From contig CAMLGF010000004.1 in NCBI GenBank assembly GCA_946479515.1, positions 61,347 through 125,346 of the forward strand: a stretch of 64,000 nt of DNA, in the 5' to 3' direction. Made by a program: the position numbers and the translations under genes. Positions 19,271 through 27,234 of the stretch are shown piece by piece. Under the pieces are notes generated by a model that did not search any database, was not told where the DNA came from, and saw only the letters and a list, made by a program, of their open reading frames with translations. How positions within the stretch are numbered: the first letter of the stretch is position 1; each line of letters starts with the position of its first letter. Source of the stretch: an uncultured Pseudomonadota bacterium (GTDB lineage Bacteria; Pseudomonadota; Gammaproteobacteria; Steroidobacterales; Steroidobacteraceae).

Positions 19271-20292
19271 CGAGAAGGATCCTGCTCACTCTGGCCGCGT
19301 GTCTGCCGGCGTTGCTGGCGGCGTGCAGCAGCCAGGGTCCGGAAGACGTGGTGCTGCTCAACGTCTCCTATGACCCGACCCGGGAACTTTACGAGGACAT
19401 CAACGCGGCATTTGCCAGGGAATGGAAGGCCCGGCATGGGCAGCGCGTGCGCATCAGCCAGTCGCATGGCGGTTCGGGCCGCCAGGCCCGGGCCGTGATC
19501 GATGGGCTGCCGGCCGACGTGGTGACGCTGGCGCTCGCCGGGGACATCGATGCCATCGCGACGCAGGGAAAAATGTTGCCGCTCAATTGGCAGCAGCGAC
19601 TGCCTGACAACAGCGCCCCCTATGTCTCGACCATCGTCTTTCTGGTGCGGGACGGGAATCCGAAGAACATCCACGACTGGAACGACCTGGTGCGCGACGA
19701 TGTGCAGGTGGTCACACCCAACCCCAAGACTTCCGGAGGCGCGCGCTGGAATTACCTCGCGGCCTGGGCCTGGGCCGAGAGGCAACCGGGCGCCACCCCG
19801 CGGAGCGCACGCGAATTCGTACAGAAGCTGTATCGCAACGTCCCCGTGCTGGACACCGGCGCGCGCGCATCGCTGACCACGTTCGCGCAACGCGAAATCG
19901 GCGACGTGGCCATCGTCTGGGAGAACGAGGCACATCTGGCGCTGCGCGAGCTCGGGCACGACAATTTCGCGATCGTGGTGCCGTCGGTGAGCGTGCTGGC
20001 CGAGCCGCCGGTCGCCGTCGTGGACAAGGTCGTGCTGCGAAGAGGCACGCGGCCGGTGGCCGAGGCCTATCTACAATTCCTCTACACGCCCGAGGGCCAG
20101 GAAATCGCCGCGCGCAACTTCTACCGGCCGCGCGACAACGCCATCCTGGAGAAGCACCGTACGCAGTTCGCCGAGCTCGAGCTGGTCGGTATCGATCATT
20201 TCGGCGGTTGGACGCAGGCGCAGAAGGAGCATTTCGCCGCCGGCGCGACGTTCGATCAGATTACCGCGAGCAGTACCGCCCGCATTCACTGA
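19267..20292 (+). CDS. sbp: Sulfate/thiosulfate-binding lipoprotein
   Basis: A 341-residue periplasmic binding protein of the Sbp/CysP family. The family blocks [33 protein letters not shown] and [16 protein letters not shown] are all present; these line the sulfate pocket in known members. The N-terminus is a lipoprotein signal (LPALLAAC, Cys about residue 20), so it is anchored rather than free in the periplasm. It is the last gene of the cysA-cysT-cysW-kinase-regulator-sbp unit. Sulfate versus thiosulfate cannot be told apart from sequence alone. Confidence 0.92.
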   Translation: MTRRILLTLAACLPALLAACSSQGPEDVVLLNVSYDPTRELYEDINAAFAREWKARHGQRVRISQSHGGSGRQARAVIDGLPADVVTLALAGDIDAIATQGKMLPLNWQQRLPDNSAPYVSTIVFLVRDGNPKNIHDWNDLVRDDVQVVTPNPKTSGGARWNYLAAWAWAERQPGATPRSAREFVQKLYRNVPVLDTGARASLTTFAQREIGDVAIVWENEAHLALRELGHDNFAIVVPSVSVLAEPPVAVVDKVVLRRGTRPVAEAYLQFLYTPEGQEIAARNFYRPRDNAILEKHRTQFAELELVGIDHFGGWTQAQKEHFAAGATFDQITASSTARIH

Positions 20293-20429
20293 GGGACCGC
20301 GCCTCGCCCTCGATCCATCGGTGCCCGGATCCGGCGAGATGCGATGCACTTTTTCCGAGATCGCCAGTCAGAGCCCAGGACGGCGTCGTCTGGACGGCCG
20401 TCGAAGGTCCAGATCGAGGAGAGAAGCTC

Positions 20430-21437
20430 ATGGGTTTACCGTGGCGCAGAACGGGCATGTGGGCCAGCGTCGGGTTGATGGCGGGCGGCATGGCCGTCGC
20501 GGCCCCCGAATGGATGCAAGCGGTGGAGATCGCGCCGGCCGGCACGCTGTCCGTGCAGTCCCGTCCCGTGCCGCATCCGGGCAAGGGAGAAGTGCTCGTG
20601 CGCGTGCGCGCGGCCGGCGTGAATCCGGTGGACTGGAAGATCGCGCCGCGGCGCGTGGGCCTGATTCCCGGCGCCGACGTCGCGGGCACCATCGACTCGC
20701 TGGGCGAGGGCGTCACGGGCTTCGGCGTGGGCGATGCGGTGCTCGGCTGGGCCAGGCAGAGCGGCAGCTATGCCGAGTTTGCCGTAGTGCCGGTCGACAA
20801 CCTCGCGAGGAAGTCCCGTGCGCTCAGCTTCGAGGAAGCCGCGGGCGTGCCCATCGTCGGGGAAACCGCTTATCGGTCGCTGCATGAGGCGGCCCGCATC
20901 GAGAAAGGTCAAACCATCCTGATCCATGGCGCGGCTGGCGGGGTGGGTTCGGCTGCCGTGCAGATCGCCAAGGCGGCCGGCGCGCGGGTGATCGGCACCG
21001 CTTCGGCCGGCAACCACGCCTACCTGCGCTCGATCGGCGCCGATGAAGTCATCGACTACCGTGCACAGCGTTTCGAAGACGTCGTGAGTGGCGTGGACGT
21101 GGTGTTGAATACCGTCGACTCGACCACCGCGACGCGTTCCATCCGTGTGTTGCGCGCGGGCGGCACGCTGGTGTCCGTGGCCGGTGCGCCCAATGCGGCG
21201 GCTTGCGCGCGGGCCAGGGTGATCTGCACGCGTCCGGATCGTGGCAGCGGGGCGAGCAATGCCGAGATGCTGGCGCGGCTCATGGAGCTCGCGGATGCGG
21301 GCCAGTTCAAGGTGCACGTGGACGAAGTGTTTTCCATGGCCGATGCCGGCAGGGCCTGGCAGAAGAGTCGTGCGGGACACACCCGCGGCAAGCTCGTGAT
21401 CCGGGTGTCGGCGGGGCCGACGATGCGGCATCAATAG
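20430..21437 (+). CDS. Quinone oxidoreductase-like MDR protein with possible export signal
   Basis: A 335-residue zinc-independent medium-chain dehydrogenase/reductase. It has the GroES-like fold (AGVNPVDWKI, GADVAGTIDSLGEGV) and a nucleotide-binding motif HGAAGGVGSAAVQIAKAAGARVIG. It should use NADPH to reduce quinones or enones. The start ATG follows GAGGAG at 8 bp. Oddly, the N-terminus has a hydrophobic stretch ending in VAAPEWM before the catalytic domain, resembling a signal peptide, which is unexpected for an NADPH enzyme. It overlaps the convergent chrA by 7 bp. Confidence 0.8.
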   Translation: MGLPWRRTGMWASVGLMAGGMAVAAPEWMQAVEIAPAGTLSVQSRPVPHPGKGEVLVRVRAAGVNPVDWKIAPRRVGLIPGADVAGTIDSLGEGVTGFGVGDAVLGWARQSGSYAEFAVVPVDNLARKSRALSFEEAAGVPIVGETAYRSLHEAARIEKGQTILIHGAAGGVGSAAVQIAKAAGARVIGTASAGNHAYLRSIGADEVIDYRAQRFEDVVSGVDVVLNTVDSTTATRSIRVLRAGGTLVSVAGAPNAAACARARVICTRPDRGSGASNAEMLARLMELADAGQFKVHVDEVFSMADAGRAWQKSRAGHTRGKLVIRVSAGPTMRHQ

Positions 21438-22741
21438 CTCAGGCGCGCGAGCATGCCGAGCAGCGCGCAGGTGGCGAGGGTCGACCCGAGACCGCGCTTC
21501 AATACCAGCAACATCACCAGCGCCACCCCGCCGATCAGCGCCGGCGCGATCTGCAGTGAACCCAGGGCCGGCAATTCCAAGTCGAGCACACCGGCGATCT
21601 GCCAGCGGTAAACCCGGGCGAACAATACGTGCAGCGCGAACCACAACGCGAGACTGGCGATGACGCCCACGACCGCCGCCGCGACCACGGAAAGGGCGCC
21701 GGCCCAAGCGGGTTGCTGGCGCAACCGCTCCACGTAGGGGGCACCGAGAAATATCCACAGAAAGCAGGGCACGAAAGTGACCCAGACCGTGAGTGCCGCG
21801 CCGAGCACGCCCGACCACAGCGCATGATCGGCGGACATGGATTGGTAAGCCGCGATGAAGCCGACGAACTGCAGCACCAGGATGAGCGGTCCCGGCGTGG
21901 TTTCGGCCAGTGCCAGGCCGTCCACCATCTGCACGGGGCTGAGCCAGGCGAAACGTTCCACTGCCTGCTGCGCGACATAGCTCAGCGCCGCGTAGGCGCC
22001 GCCGAAGGTGACCACGGCCATCTTGCTGAAGAACACGCCGATGTCGGCGAACACCCGGTGGGCACCCGGCAGCAGGGCAGCCAGCGCCACCGGCAGGAAC
22101 CACAGCGACAGGCCCACGGAAAGTAGTTTGGCCACGCGGCGATGGCCGGGTGTCCCGGTTTCCCGGGCGGCAGGTTCCAGGAGTCCCGCCACGGGCGCGT
22201 CCTGGCGCGATGCGACCGCGCCGATCAGCGCAGCGACGATCATGACGGCGGGGAACGGCACGTGCAGCCAGGCGATGGCGGCAAATGCCGCCAGCGCGAC
22301 CGTGCGCGAAAGGGTATCGCGCAGCGCCCTCCTGGCAATACGCAGCAGCGCTTCGATCACCAGCGCGATCACCGCGGCCTTCAGGCCCAGGAACACTCCG
22401 GCGATGACCGCGTGGCCGTGCCACGCGACATAGGCGATCGACAGCCCGAGCATGACCAGGAACCCGGGCACGATGAACAGCGCGCCTGCAACCAGGCCGC
22501 CGCGCGTTCCGTGCAACAGCCAGCCCACGTAGATGGCGAGCTGCTGGGCCTCGGGGCCGGGCAGGAGCATGCAGAAGTTGAGGGCGTGCAGGAAGCGGTC
22601 CTCGCTCAGCCACTTCTTTTCCTCGACCAGTACGCGATGCATCAGCGCGATCTGTCCGGCCGGTCCTCCGAAGGAAAGCAAGCCTATGCGCAACCAGGTG
22701 CGCGTGGCATCTGCGAAGGAAACCGTGTGTGGCTCGCTCAC
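21431..22741 (-). CDS. chrA: Chromate transporter
   Basis: A 436-residue inner-membrane protein with the two CHR domains of long-chain ChrA. The N-terminal domain shows LLSFGGPAGQIALMHR and FCMLLPGPEAQQLAIYVGW; the C-terminal domain shows AVVTFGGAYAALSYVAQQAVE and ETTPGPLILVLQFVGF. Members export chromate and give resistance. The start is GTG (22741) without a clear ribosome site, but it gives the standard N-terminus. The gene is divergent from the dmeF-type efflux gene, so a metal-stress cluster is likely. Confidence 0.92.
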   Translation of the reverse strand: MSEPHTVSFADATRTWLRIGLLSFGGPAGQIALMHRVLVEEKKWLSEDRFLHALNFCMLLPGPEAQQLAIYVGWLLHGTRGGLVAGALFIVPGFLVMLGLSIAYVAWHGHAVIAGVFLGLKAAVIALVIEALLRIARRALRDTLSRTVALAAFAAIAWLHVPFPAVMIVAALIGAVASRQDAPVAGLLEPAARETGTPGHRRVAKLLSVGLSLWFLPVALAALLPGAHRVFADIGVFFSKMAVVTFGGAYAALSYVAQQAVERFAWLSPVQMVDGLALAETTPGPLILVLQFVGFIAAYQSMSADHALWSGVLGAALTVWVTFVPCFLWIFLGAPYVERLRQQPAWAGALSVVAAAVVGVIASLALWFALHVLFARVYRWQIAGVLDLELPALGSLQIAPALIGGVALVMLLVLKRGLGSTLATCALLGMLARLSY

Positions 22742-22852
22742 GGGCGCGAGTGTATGTGAACGGGACGCGGGCTCACATCGATGCGCGTCCTCACGTCACG
22801 ATGCGACTTCCCGGGGTCTCATGGGCTACGCTTCCGGTCGCACGAGCACACC

Positions 22853-23806
22853 ATGCGTACCGAGACCACCGATCACCATTGCCACGCTCCGGCCTTCGAC
22901 TCCGGAAATCCCATGGCCGAGCGCGGCGTGCGCCGGGCCACGTGGCTCACTGCCGTCATGATGGTCATCGAGATCGCCGGCGGTTGGTGGTTCAATTCCA
23001 TGGCCGTGCTGGCGGATGGCTGGCACATGAGTTCGCATGCACTGGCGCTCGGGTTGTCGGCTTTCGCGTATGCATTCGCGCGTCGTCACGCGCGGCACCC
23101 GGCGTATGCGTTCGGCACCTGGAAAGTGGAGGTGCTGGGCGGTTTCACCAGCGCCATCCTGCTGCTCGCGGTCGCCGCCCTCATGGTGTTCCAGTCCGCC
23201 GAGAGACTGGCGGTGCCGCAAATCATTCACTACCGCGAAGCCATCGCGATCGCGGTCGTGGGCCTGGCTGTCAACCTGGTTTGTGCCTGGTGGCTGCGGG
23301 ATTCACACAGTCGCGATCACGGTCACAGTCATCCGCACGAACATGCGCACGATGGCGGTCACGCGCATGCCGACCTGAATGTACGTGCCGCCTATGTGCA
23401 CGTCATCACCGATGCGGCCACCTCGGTGCTGGCCATCATTGCGCTCGCCGGTGGTCTGTTCTGGGGGCTGGCCTGGCTGGACCCGCTGATGGGTCTCGTC
23501 GGTGCAGCGCTGGTGTCGGTCTGGGCGTGGGGACTGATGCGCGACTCGGGTCGGATACTGCTCGACGCGGAGATGGATGCGCCCGTGGTCGCGGAGATCC
23601 GCGACGCCATCGAGAAAGGAGAGGTGCCCGCGCGCATCAGCGATCTGCACGTCTGGCGCGTCGGCCGGCGCAAGTATGCCGTGGTCGTCACCGTGGCCAC
23701 CGATTCCGGCAAGGACGGTGACTACTTTCGCCGTGCGCTCGGCGTGCACGAAGAGCTGGCGCATGTCACCGTGGAAGTCATCGGCACGGCCCGGCGTCAC
23801 GCCTGA
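22853..23806 (+). CDS. dmeF: CDF-family Co/Ni efflux transporter DmeF
   Basis: A 317-residue cation diffusion facilitator. It opens with a His-rich tail (TDHHCH), then RRATWLTAVMMVIEIAGGWWFNSMAVLADGWHMSSHA, which contains the metal-site residues of helix II, and a His-rich cytoplasmic loop (HSHPHEHAHDGGHAHAD) before helix V (HVITDAATSVLAI). This is the DmeF type that exports cobalt and nickel. The ATG at 22853 is chosen over an in-frame ATG at 22781, which would add a non-family leader. In the shared region with chrA there are 7-bp inverted arms GGACGCG / CGCGTCC (22763-22790), a weak operator candidate. Confidence 0.9.
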   Translation: MRTETTDHHCHAPAFDSGNPMAERGVRRATWLTAVMMVIEIAGGWWFNSMAVLADGWHMSSHALALGLSAFAYAFARRHARHPAYAFGTWKVEVLGGFTSAILLLAVAALMVFQSAERLAVPQIIHYREAIAIAVVGLAVNLVCAWWLRDSHSRDHGHSHPHEHAHDGGHAHADLNVRAAYVHVITDAATSVLAIIALAGGLFWGLAWLDPLMGLVGAALVSVWAWGLMRDSGRILLDAEMDAPVVAEIRDAIEKGEVPARISDLHVWRVGRRKYAVVVTVATDSGKDGDYFRRALGVHEELAHVTVEVIGTARRHA

Positions 23807-23810
23807 GCAT

Positions 23811-24104
23811 TCAATTCTTGCGCAACGAGTTTGCATATTCGGCCAGCAGACGTGCGGTGCGCCTGTTGTCGCCCAGGGGAACCACGGCATTGCCGGCACC
23901 CAGCGCCGCGAACAGTAGTTTGAGATCGTCGAGCAGGCTGCGGCGCGGGTGGCGCTCGCCCTGCGGCGCGACATTGCGCGAGGCTTCGACGTCCAGGTCT
24001 TCCAGCACGGCGCGGCTCACCCGCGGATAAGGCGCCAGGCGGGCCTCCAGGTTGGCGAGGACCGTGTCTGGAATGGGGTGGGTGTGTCGCTGGGTGGCGT
24101 TCAT
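23811..24104 (-). CDS. Small conserved-looking hypothetical protein
   Basis: A 97-residue soluble protein that I do not recognise. The start is supported by a strong AAGGAGAT ribosome site 6 bp before the ATG. The N-terminal half is predicted helical (TVLANLEARLAPYPRVSRAVLEDLDVE) and the C-terminal half basic. There are no cysteines or membrane segments. It is divergent from the LysR-type gene at 24204 with about 100 bp between them, the usual arrangement for a LysR target, so it may be controlled by that regulator. Confidence 0.65.
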   Translation of the reverse strand: MNATQRHTHPIPDTVLANLEARLAPYPRVSRAVLEDLDVEASRNVAPQGERHPRRSLLDDLKLLFAALGAGNAVVPLGDNRRTARLLAEYANSLRKN

Positions 24105-24203
24105 GGCGGTATCTCCTTCGGCAGAGTTGCGATGGAGGGAATCTGCGCTACAGTGGCCGCTCGAACAAACGCGCCTGCTGATGCGCCCATAAGGATTTCT
24201 GAC

Positions 24204-25163
24204 GTGTCTTCCGCCGCCTACGCCCGCCTGCCGCTCAATGCCCTGCGCGTTTTCGAGGCGGTGGCAGCGCGCCTGTCGTTCGCGGATGCGGCCGAGGCAT
24301 TGCACGTCACGCCGGCCGCCGTGAGCCAGCAGATCAAGTCGCTGGAGGATTACCTGCAGGTGCAGCTGTTCAAGCGGGCCGGACGGCGCATCGAGCTCAC
24401 GGCCGAGGGCCAGCAGTTGCTGCCCGGCGTGCGACGTGGCCTGGACGAGCTCGAGGCGTCGATGCAGCACCTCAAGCAGCATCGGGCGGAGGGGCCGTTG
24501 CAGGTCACACTGCTGTCATCATTCCTGCAGCGCTGGTTGCTGCCGCGCATCTCGAGTTTCAATGCGCTGGATACCGGCGTGGAGCTGCGCTTTCACACCG
24601 GGCGGGATCCGGTCGATTTCTCGCGCTCCGAGATGCATGTGGCCATCCGCATGGGGCTCGGCAAGTGGTCCGGACTGCACGTGGAGAAGCTGCTCGACGA
24701 ATGGGTGATCCCCATCGCTTCGCCGGCGCTGCTCGAGAAGTACGGACCCGTGCCGCGCGGCCAGGATCTGCAGAATTTTCCGCTGCTGGGCGCCATCGAT
24801 GAGCCTTGGCAGGCCTGGATCGAAAAAGGCCAGGAAGGCAACTGGCTGGCGCGGGCGCCCATCATCGACGATTCGGCCGGCGTCATCGCCGCCGCGGAGG
24901 AAGGCGTCGGATTCGCGCTGGCTCGCTGGTCGCTGGTCCAACGCGCGCTGGAGCAGGGCCGGGTCGTGCTGGCCGGCGATGCGCTGCTGCCGTTCCGCTT
25001 CTCGTACTTCTTCGTCTGCCCCGAGCCCTATCTGGTGATGCCGAAGGTCAGGAAGTTTCGTGACTGGCTCTTCGACATGGCGAAGAGTTTTCCCAAGCCG
25101 CATGCCTTGTTCGAAAAGCGCACGGCGTCATTGAAACCGGTGCTGCGCAAGCCTGCCGCCTGA
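24204..25163 (+). CDS. LysR-type transcriptional regulator, GcvA-like
   Basis: A 319-residue regulator with an N-terminal winged helix-turn-helix (LNALRVFEAVAARLSFADAAEALHVTPAAVSQQIKSLE) and a periplasmic-binding-like effector domain (about residues 95-300). The spacing and wording of the HTH match the GcvA group. The GTG at 24204 is chosen because AAGGA precedes it by 8 bp and the N-terminus then fits the family; an in-frame ATG at 24132 would add 24 unlikely residues. It probably represses or activates the divergent small gene at 24104. The effector is unknown. Confidence 0.88.
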   Translation: MSSAAYARLPLNALRVFEAVAARLSFADAAEALHVTPAAVSQQIKSLEDYLQVQLFKRAGRRIELTAEGQQLLPGVRRGLDELEASMQHLKQHRAEGPLQVTLLSSFLQRWLLPRISSFNALDTGVELRFHTGRDPVDFSRSEMHVAIRMGLGKWSGLHVEKLLDEWVIPIASPALLEKYGPVPRGQDLQNFPLLGAIDEPWQAWIEKGQEGNWLARAPIIDDSAGVIAAAEEGVGFALARWSLVQRALEQGRVVLAGDALLPFRFSYFFVCPEPYLVMPKVRKFRDWLFDMAKSFPKPHALFEKRTASLKPVLRKPAA

Positions 25164-25293
25164 GTGCCGCGCGGACGGCGGATCGATCCCGTCCCGACCA
25201 TTAAGTTTTGTTGATACCGCCTTCAGGGCCCGCGTTTGTTCGACGGGGCGCCGGCTCGCAAGATGCGCCTCCAACAAATAAAGGAGAAGCATC

Positions 25294-25410
25294 ATGTGCA
25301 TCGAGAGACTGGTCAGGAACGTCGGCTTCGCGCTCGCCGCCGTGGGCATCGTCATCGGCCTGGGCGCAACCATCGAGTACCAGCCCGTTCTGAACGCCCT
25401 GGCGCGCTGA
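25294..25410 (+). CDS. 38-residue single-helix membrane peptide
   Basis: The reading frame MCIERLVRNVGF... encodes one hydrophobic helix (VGFALAAVGIVIGLGATI) flanked by a basic N-terminal segment, so an N-in inner-membrane peptide is expected. It is preceded by an ideal AAGGAG site 7 bp before the ATG, which argues for translation. It follows the LysR gene by 130 bp on the same strand and is convergent with modC. No family is recognised. Confidence 0.6.
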   Translation: MCIERLVRNVGFALAAVGIVIGLGATIEYQPVLNALAR

Positions 25411-25434
25411 GCGGGCGGTCCGTAATGACGGCCG

Positions 25435-26538
25435 CTAACTACCCTGCGCAGGCACGTTGAATGCGTGCCCGCGCAGGGATACTGCCTTGATGAGCGCCCA
25501 AACTGGTTTGCCCGGCTGCAGCGCGAGCTCATGGGCCGCGCGCGCGGTGATGCGCGCGAGCAGCGTGGTGGTGCGGCCGATGTCGAGCTCGACGAGCACG
25601 GCGCGTCCGGAGTCCGCCGTCACCGTCACGACGCGCGCGGGTACCACATTGCGCACCGACAACCCCCGAGGCGGCTCGGTGGCGACGATGACGTCGCGCG
25701 CCAGCACCTGGATCTGCATTCTCTGACCCGCCTGCGCCTCGACTTCCAGCGTGAGCTCGGCGTCACCCACGCGCAGCACCGCGAAGCCCGCTGCGTCCAT
25801 GCGAGCGACGCTGCCGGTCACCACGGCACCCACCGAGTCCGCGCCGACGATCGCACGCAGGATCGGCTCGCGGCTCACCGTTGCGATGTCGCCCTCGGCT
25901 GCGACCCGCCCCGCATCCAGCAGCACCATGCGCGTGGCCAGGCGCAGCACTTCGTCGAACTGATGACTCACAAACACGATGGGCAGACGAATGTTGTCCC
26001 GCAGCCGCTCCAGGTAGGGAAGCACCTCCTCGCGGCGCGCGACGTCCAGCGAAGCGAGCGGCTCATCGAGCAGCAGCAACCGGGGTTGCGACAGCAGCGC
26101 GCGGCCCAGCGCGACGCGCTGCTTCTCGCCGCCCGACAGTTCGTGCGGGCGCCGGCGCAGCAGGGGCTCGAGTCCCAACAGCGGCAGCACCTCGGATGGC
26201 TTCACGTGCTCATGCGTGCCGCGTGGCACGCGCCGCGCTCCGTAGCGCAGGTTGTCCGCCACGTTCAGATGCGGAAACAGCCGGGCATCCTGGAAGACCA
26301 CGCCGATGCGGCGATGGCGTGCATCCACGGAGTGATGCCGGTCGCAATCGACCAGCACGTCGTCATCGACCATCACGCGTCCGGCATCGGGCGCCAGCAG
26401 GCCGGCAATCAGGGAAATCAGCGTCGACTTGCCGCATCCGGAGCGACCGAAGAGCGCGGTGATGCCTGGTGTCGGCGCGCAGAATCGCGCGTCGAGCAGG
26501 AACGCGCCGCGGCGCTTGCGTACGTCGACCCGCAACAT
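25435..26538 (-). CDS. modC: Molybdate ABC transporter ATPase
   Basis: A 367-residue ModC. Walker A is GRSGCGKST, the signature is LSGGEKQRVALGRAL, Walker B is LLLLDEPLASLD and the switch His is in FVSHQFDE. The C-terminal Mop/TOBE domain (VRNVVPARVV ... LLARITARAAHELAL) binds molybdate in known ModC and ModE proteins. It powers molybdate uptake for molybdenum-cofactor enzymes. Its ATG overlaps the modB stop (TGATG), so the pair is coupled. No modA lies in this window. Confidence 0.93.
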   Translation of the reverse strand: MLRVDVRKRRGAFLLDARFCAPTPGITALFGRSGCGKSTLISLIAGLLAPDAGRVMVDDDVLVDCDRHHSVDARHRRIGVVFQDARLFPHLNVADNLRYGARRVPRGTHEHVKPSEVLPLLGLEPLLRRRPHELSGGEKQRVALGRALLSQPRLLLLDEPLASLDVARREEVLPYLERLRDNIRLPIVFVSHQFDEVLRLATRMVLLDAGRVAAEGDIATVSREPILRAIVGADSVGAVVTGSVARMDAAGFAVLRVGDAELTLEVEAQAGQRMQIQVLARDVIVATEPPRGLSVRNVVPARVVTVTADSGRAVLVELDIGRTTTLLARITARAAHELALQPGKPVWALIKAVSLRGHAFNVPAQGS

Positions 26539-27221
26539 CAGCGTCCCAACCTGCGCCGCAGCCCGCGCGCGAGCAGCTCGGACAGCAGCAGGCCCGCCAG
26601 GCCCAGTGCCAGCGAGAGCAGAGCCAGCCGCGCCGCCATCGCATCGCCGTCCGGCGACTGGATGGCGGTGTACAACGCCAGCGGCAAAGTGCGGGTCTCG
26701 CCGGGAATGTTGGCCGCGAAAGTGATGACGGCGCCGAACTCGCCGAGACCGGCGGCGAACGCCGTGACGGCTCCGGCCAGAACGCCGGGCAGGATCAAAG
26801 GCAGGGTGATGGACCAGAAGCGGTCGATGGGCCCGGCGCCCAGCGTCCGCGCGGCATCTTCCAGGCCCCGATCGACGTTCTCCAGCGAGATGCGCACGGC
26901 GCGCACGACGAGCGGGAAGGACATCACGGCGGTTGCCAGCGCCGCGCCCGTGCGGGTGAAGGCCAGGCGCACGCCGAAATGCTCGTACAGCCAGCCGCCG
27001 ATGGGGCCGCGCGCGCCGAACAACAGCAGCAGCAGATAGCCCACGACCACGGGCGGCAGCACCAGTGGCAGGTGAACGAACGCGTCGAACAGCGTCCGGC
27101 CCGCGAAGCGGGCGCGGGTGAGCAGCCAGGCGACCAGGATGGCAAAGGGCAGATTGAAGGCCACGCTGCGCGTGGCGACGCTCAGACTGAGCAGCAGGGC
27201 GTCGATCTCGGCTTGGCTCAT
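26538..27221 (-). CDS. modB: Molybdate ABC transporter permease
   Basis: A 227-residue five- to six-helix permease with FDAFVHLPLVLPPVVVGYLLL, the EAA loop LEDAARTLGAGPIDRFWSITLPL and GLGEFGAVITFAANIPGETRTLPLALYTAIQ, all typical of ModB. It is overlapped by modC downstream and lies 13 bp after the antiporter gene on the same strand. A molybdate-binding ModA is required for function and must be encoded elsewhere. Confidence 0.93.
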   Translation of the reverse strand: MSQAEIDALLLSLSVATRSVAFNLPFAILVAWLLTRARFAGRTLFDAFVHLPLVLPPVVVGYLLLLLFGARGPIGGWLYEHFGVRLAFTRTGAALATAVMSFPLVVRAVRISLENVDRGLEDAARTLGAGPIDRFWSITLPLILPGVLAGAVTAFAAGLGEFGAVITFAANIPGETRTLPLALYTAIQSPDGDAMAARLALLSLALGLAGLLLSELLARGLRRRLGR

Positions 27222-27234
27222 CCCGGGCGACTCA

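Noticed and set aside
20436..22613. A 725-residue minus-strand frame across the oxidoreductase and chrA genes
   Set aside because: It is out of frame with chrA on the same strand and antisense to the MDR gene; both true genes have family motifs.
22781..22852. A longer N-terminus for the DmeF-type transporter
   Set aside because: The added residues do not resemble the family and the ATG at 22853 gives the usual His-rich start.
25411..25434. An intrinsic terminator between the 38-residue gene and modC
   Set aside because: GCGG/CCGC arms are present but mismatched and there is no T-run, so I do not list it.
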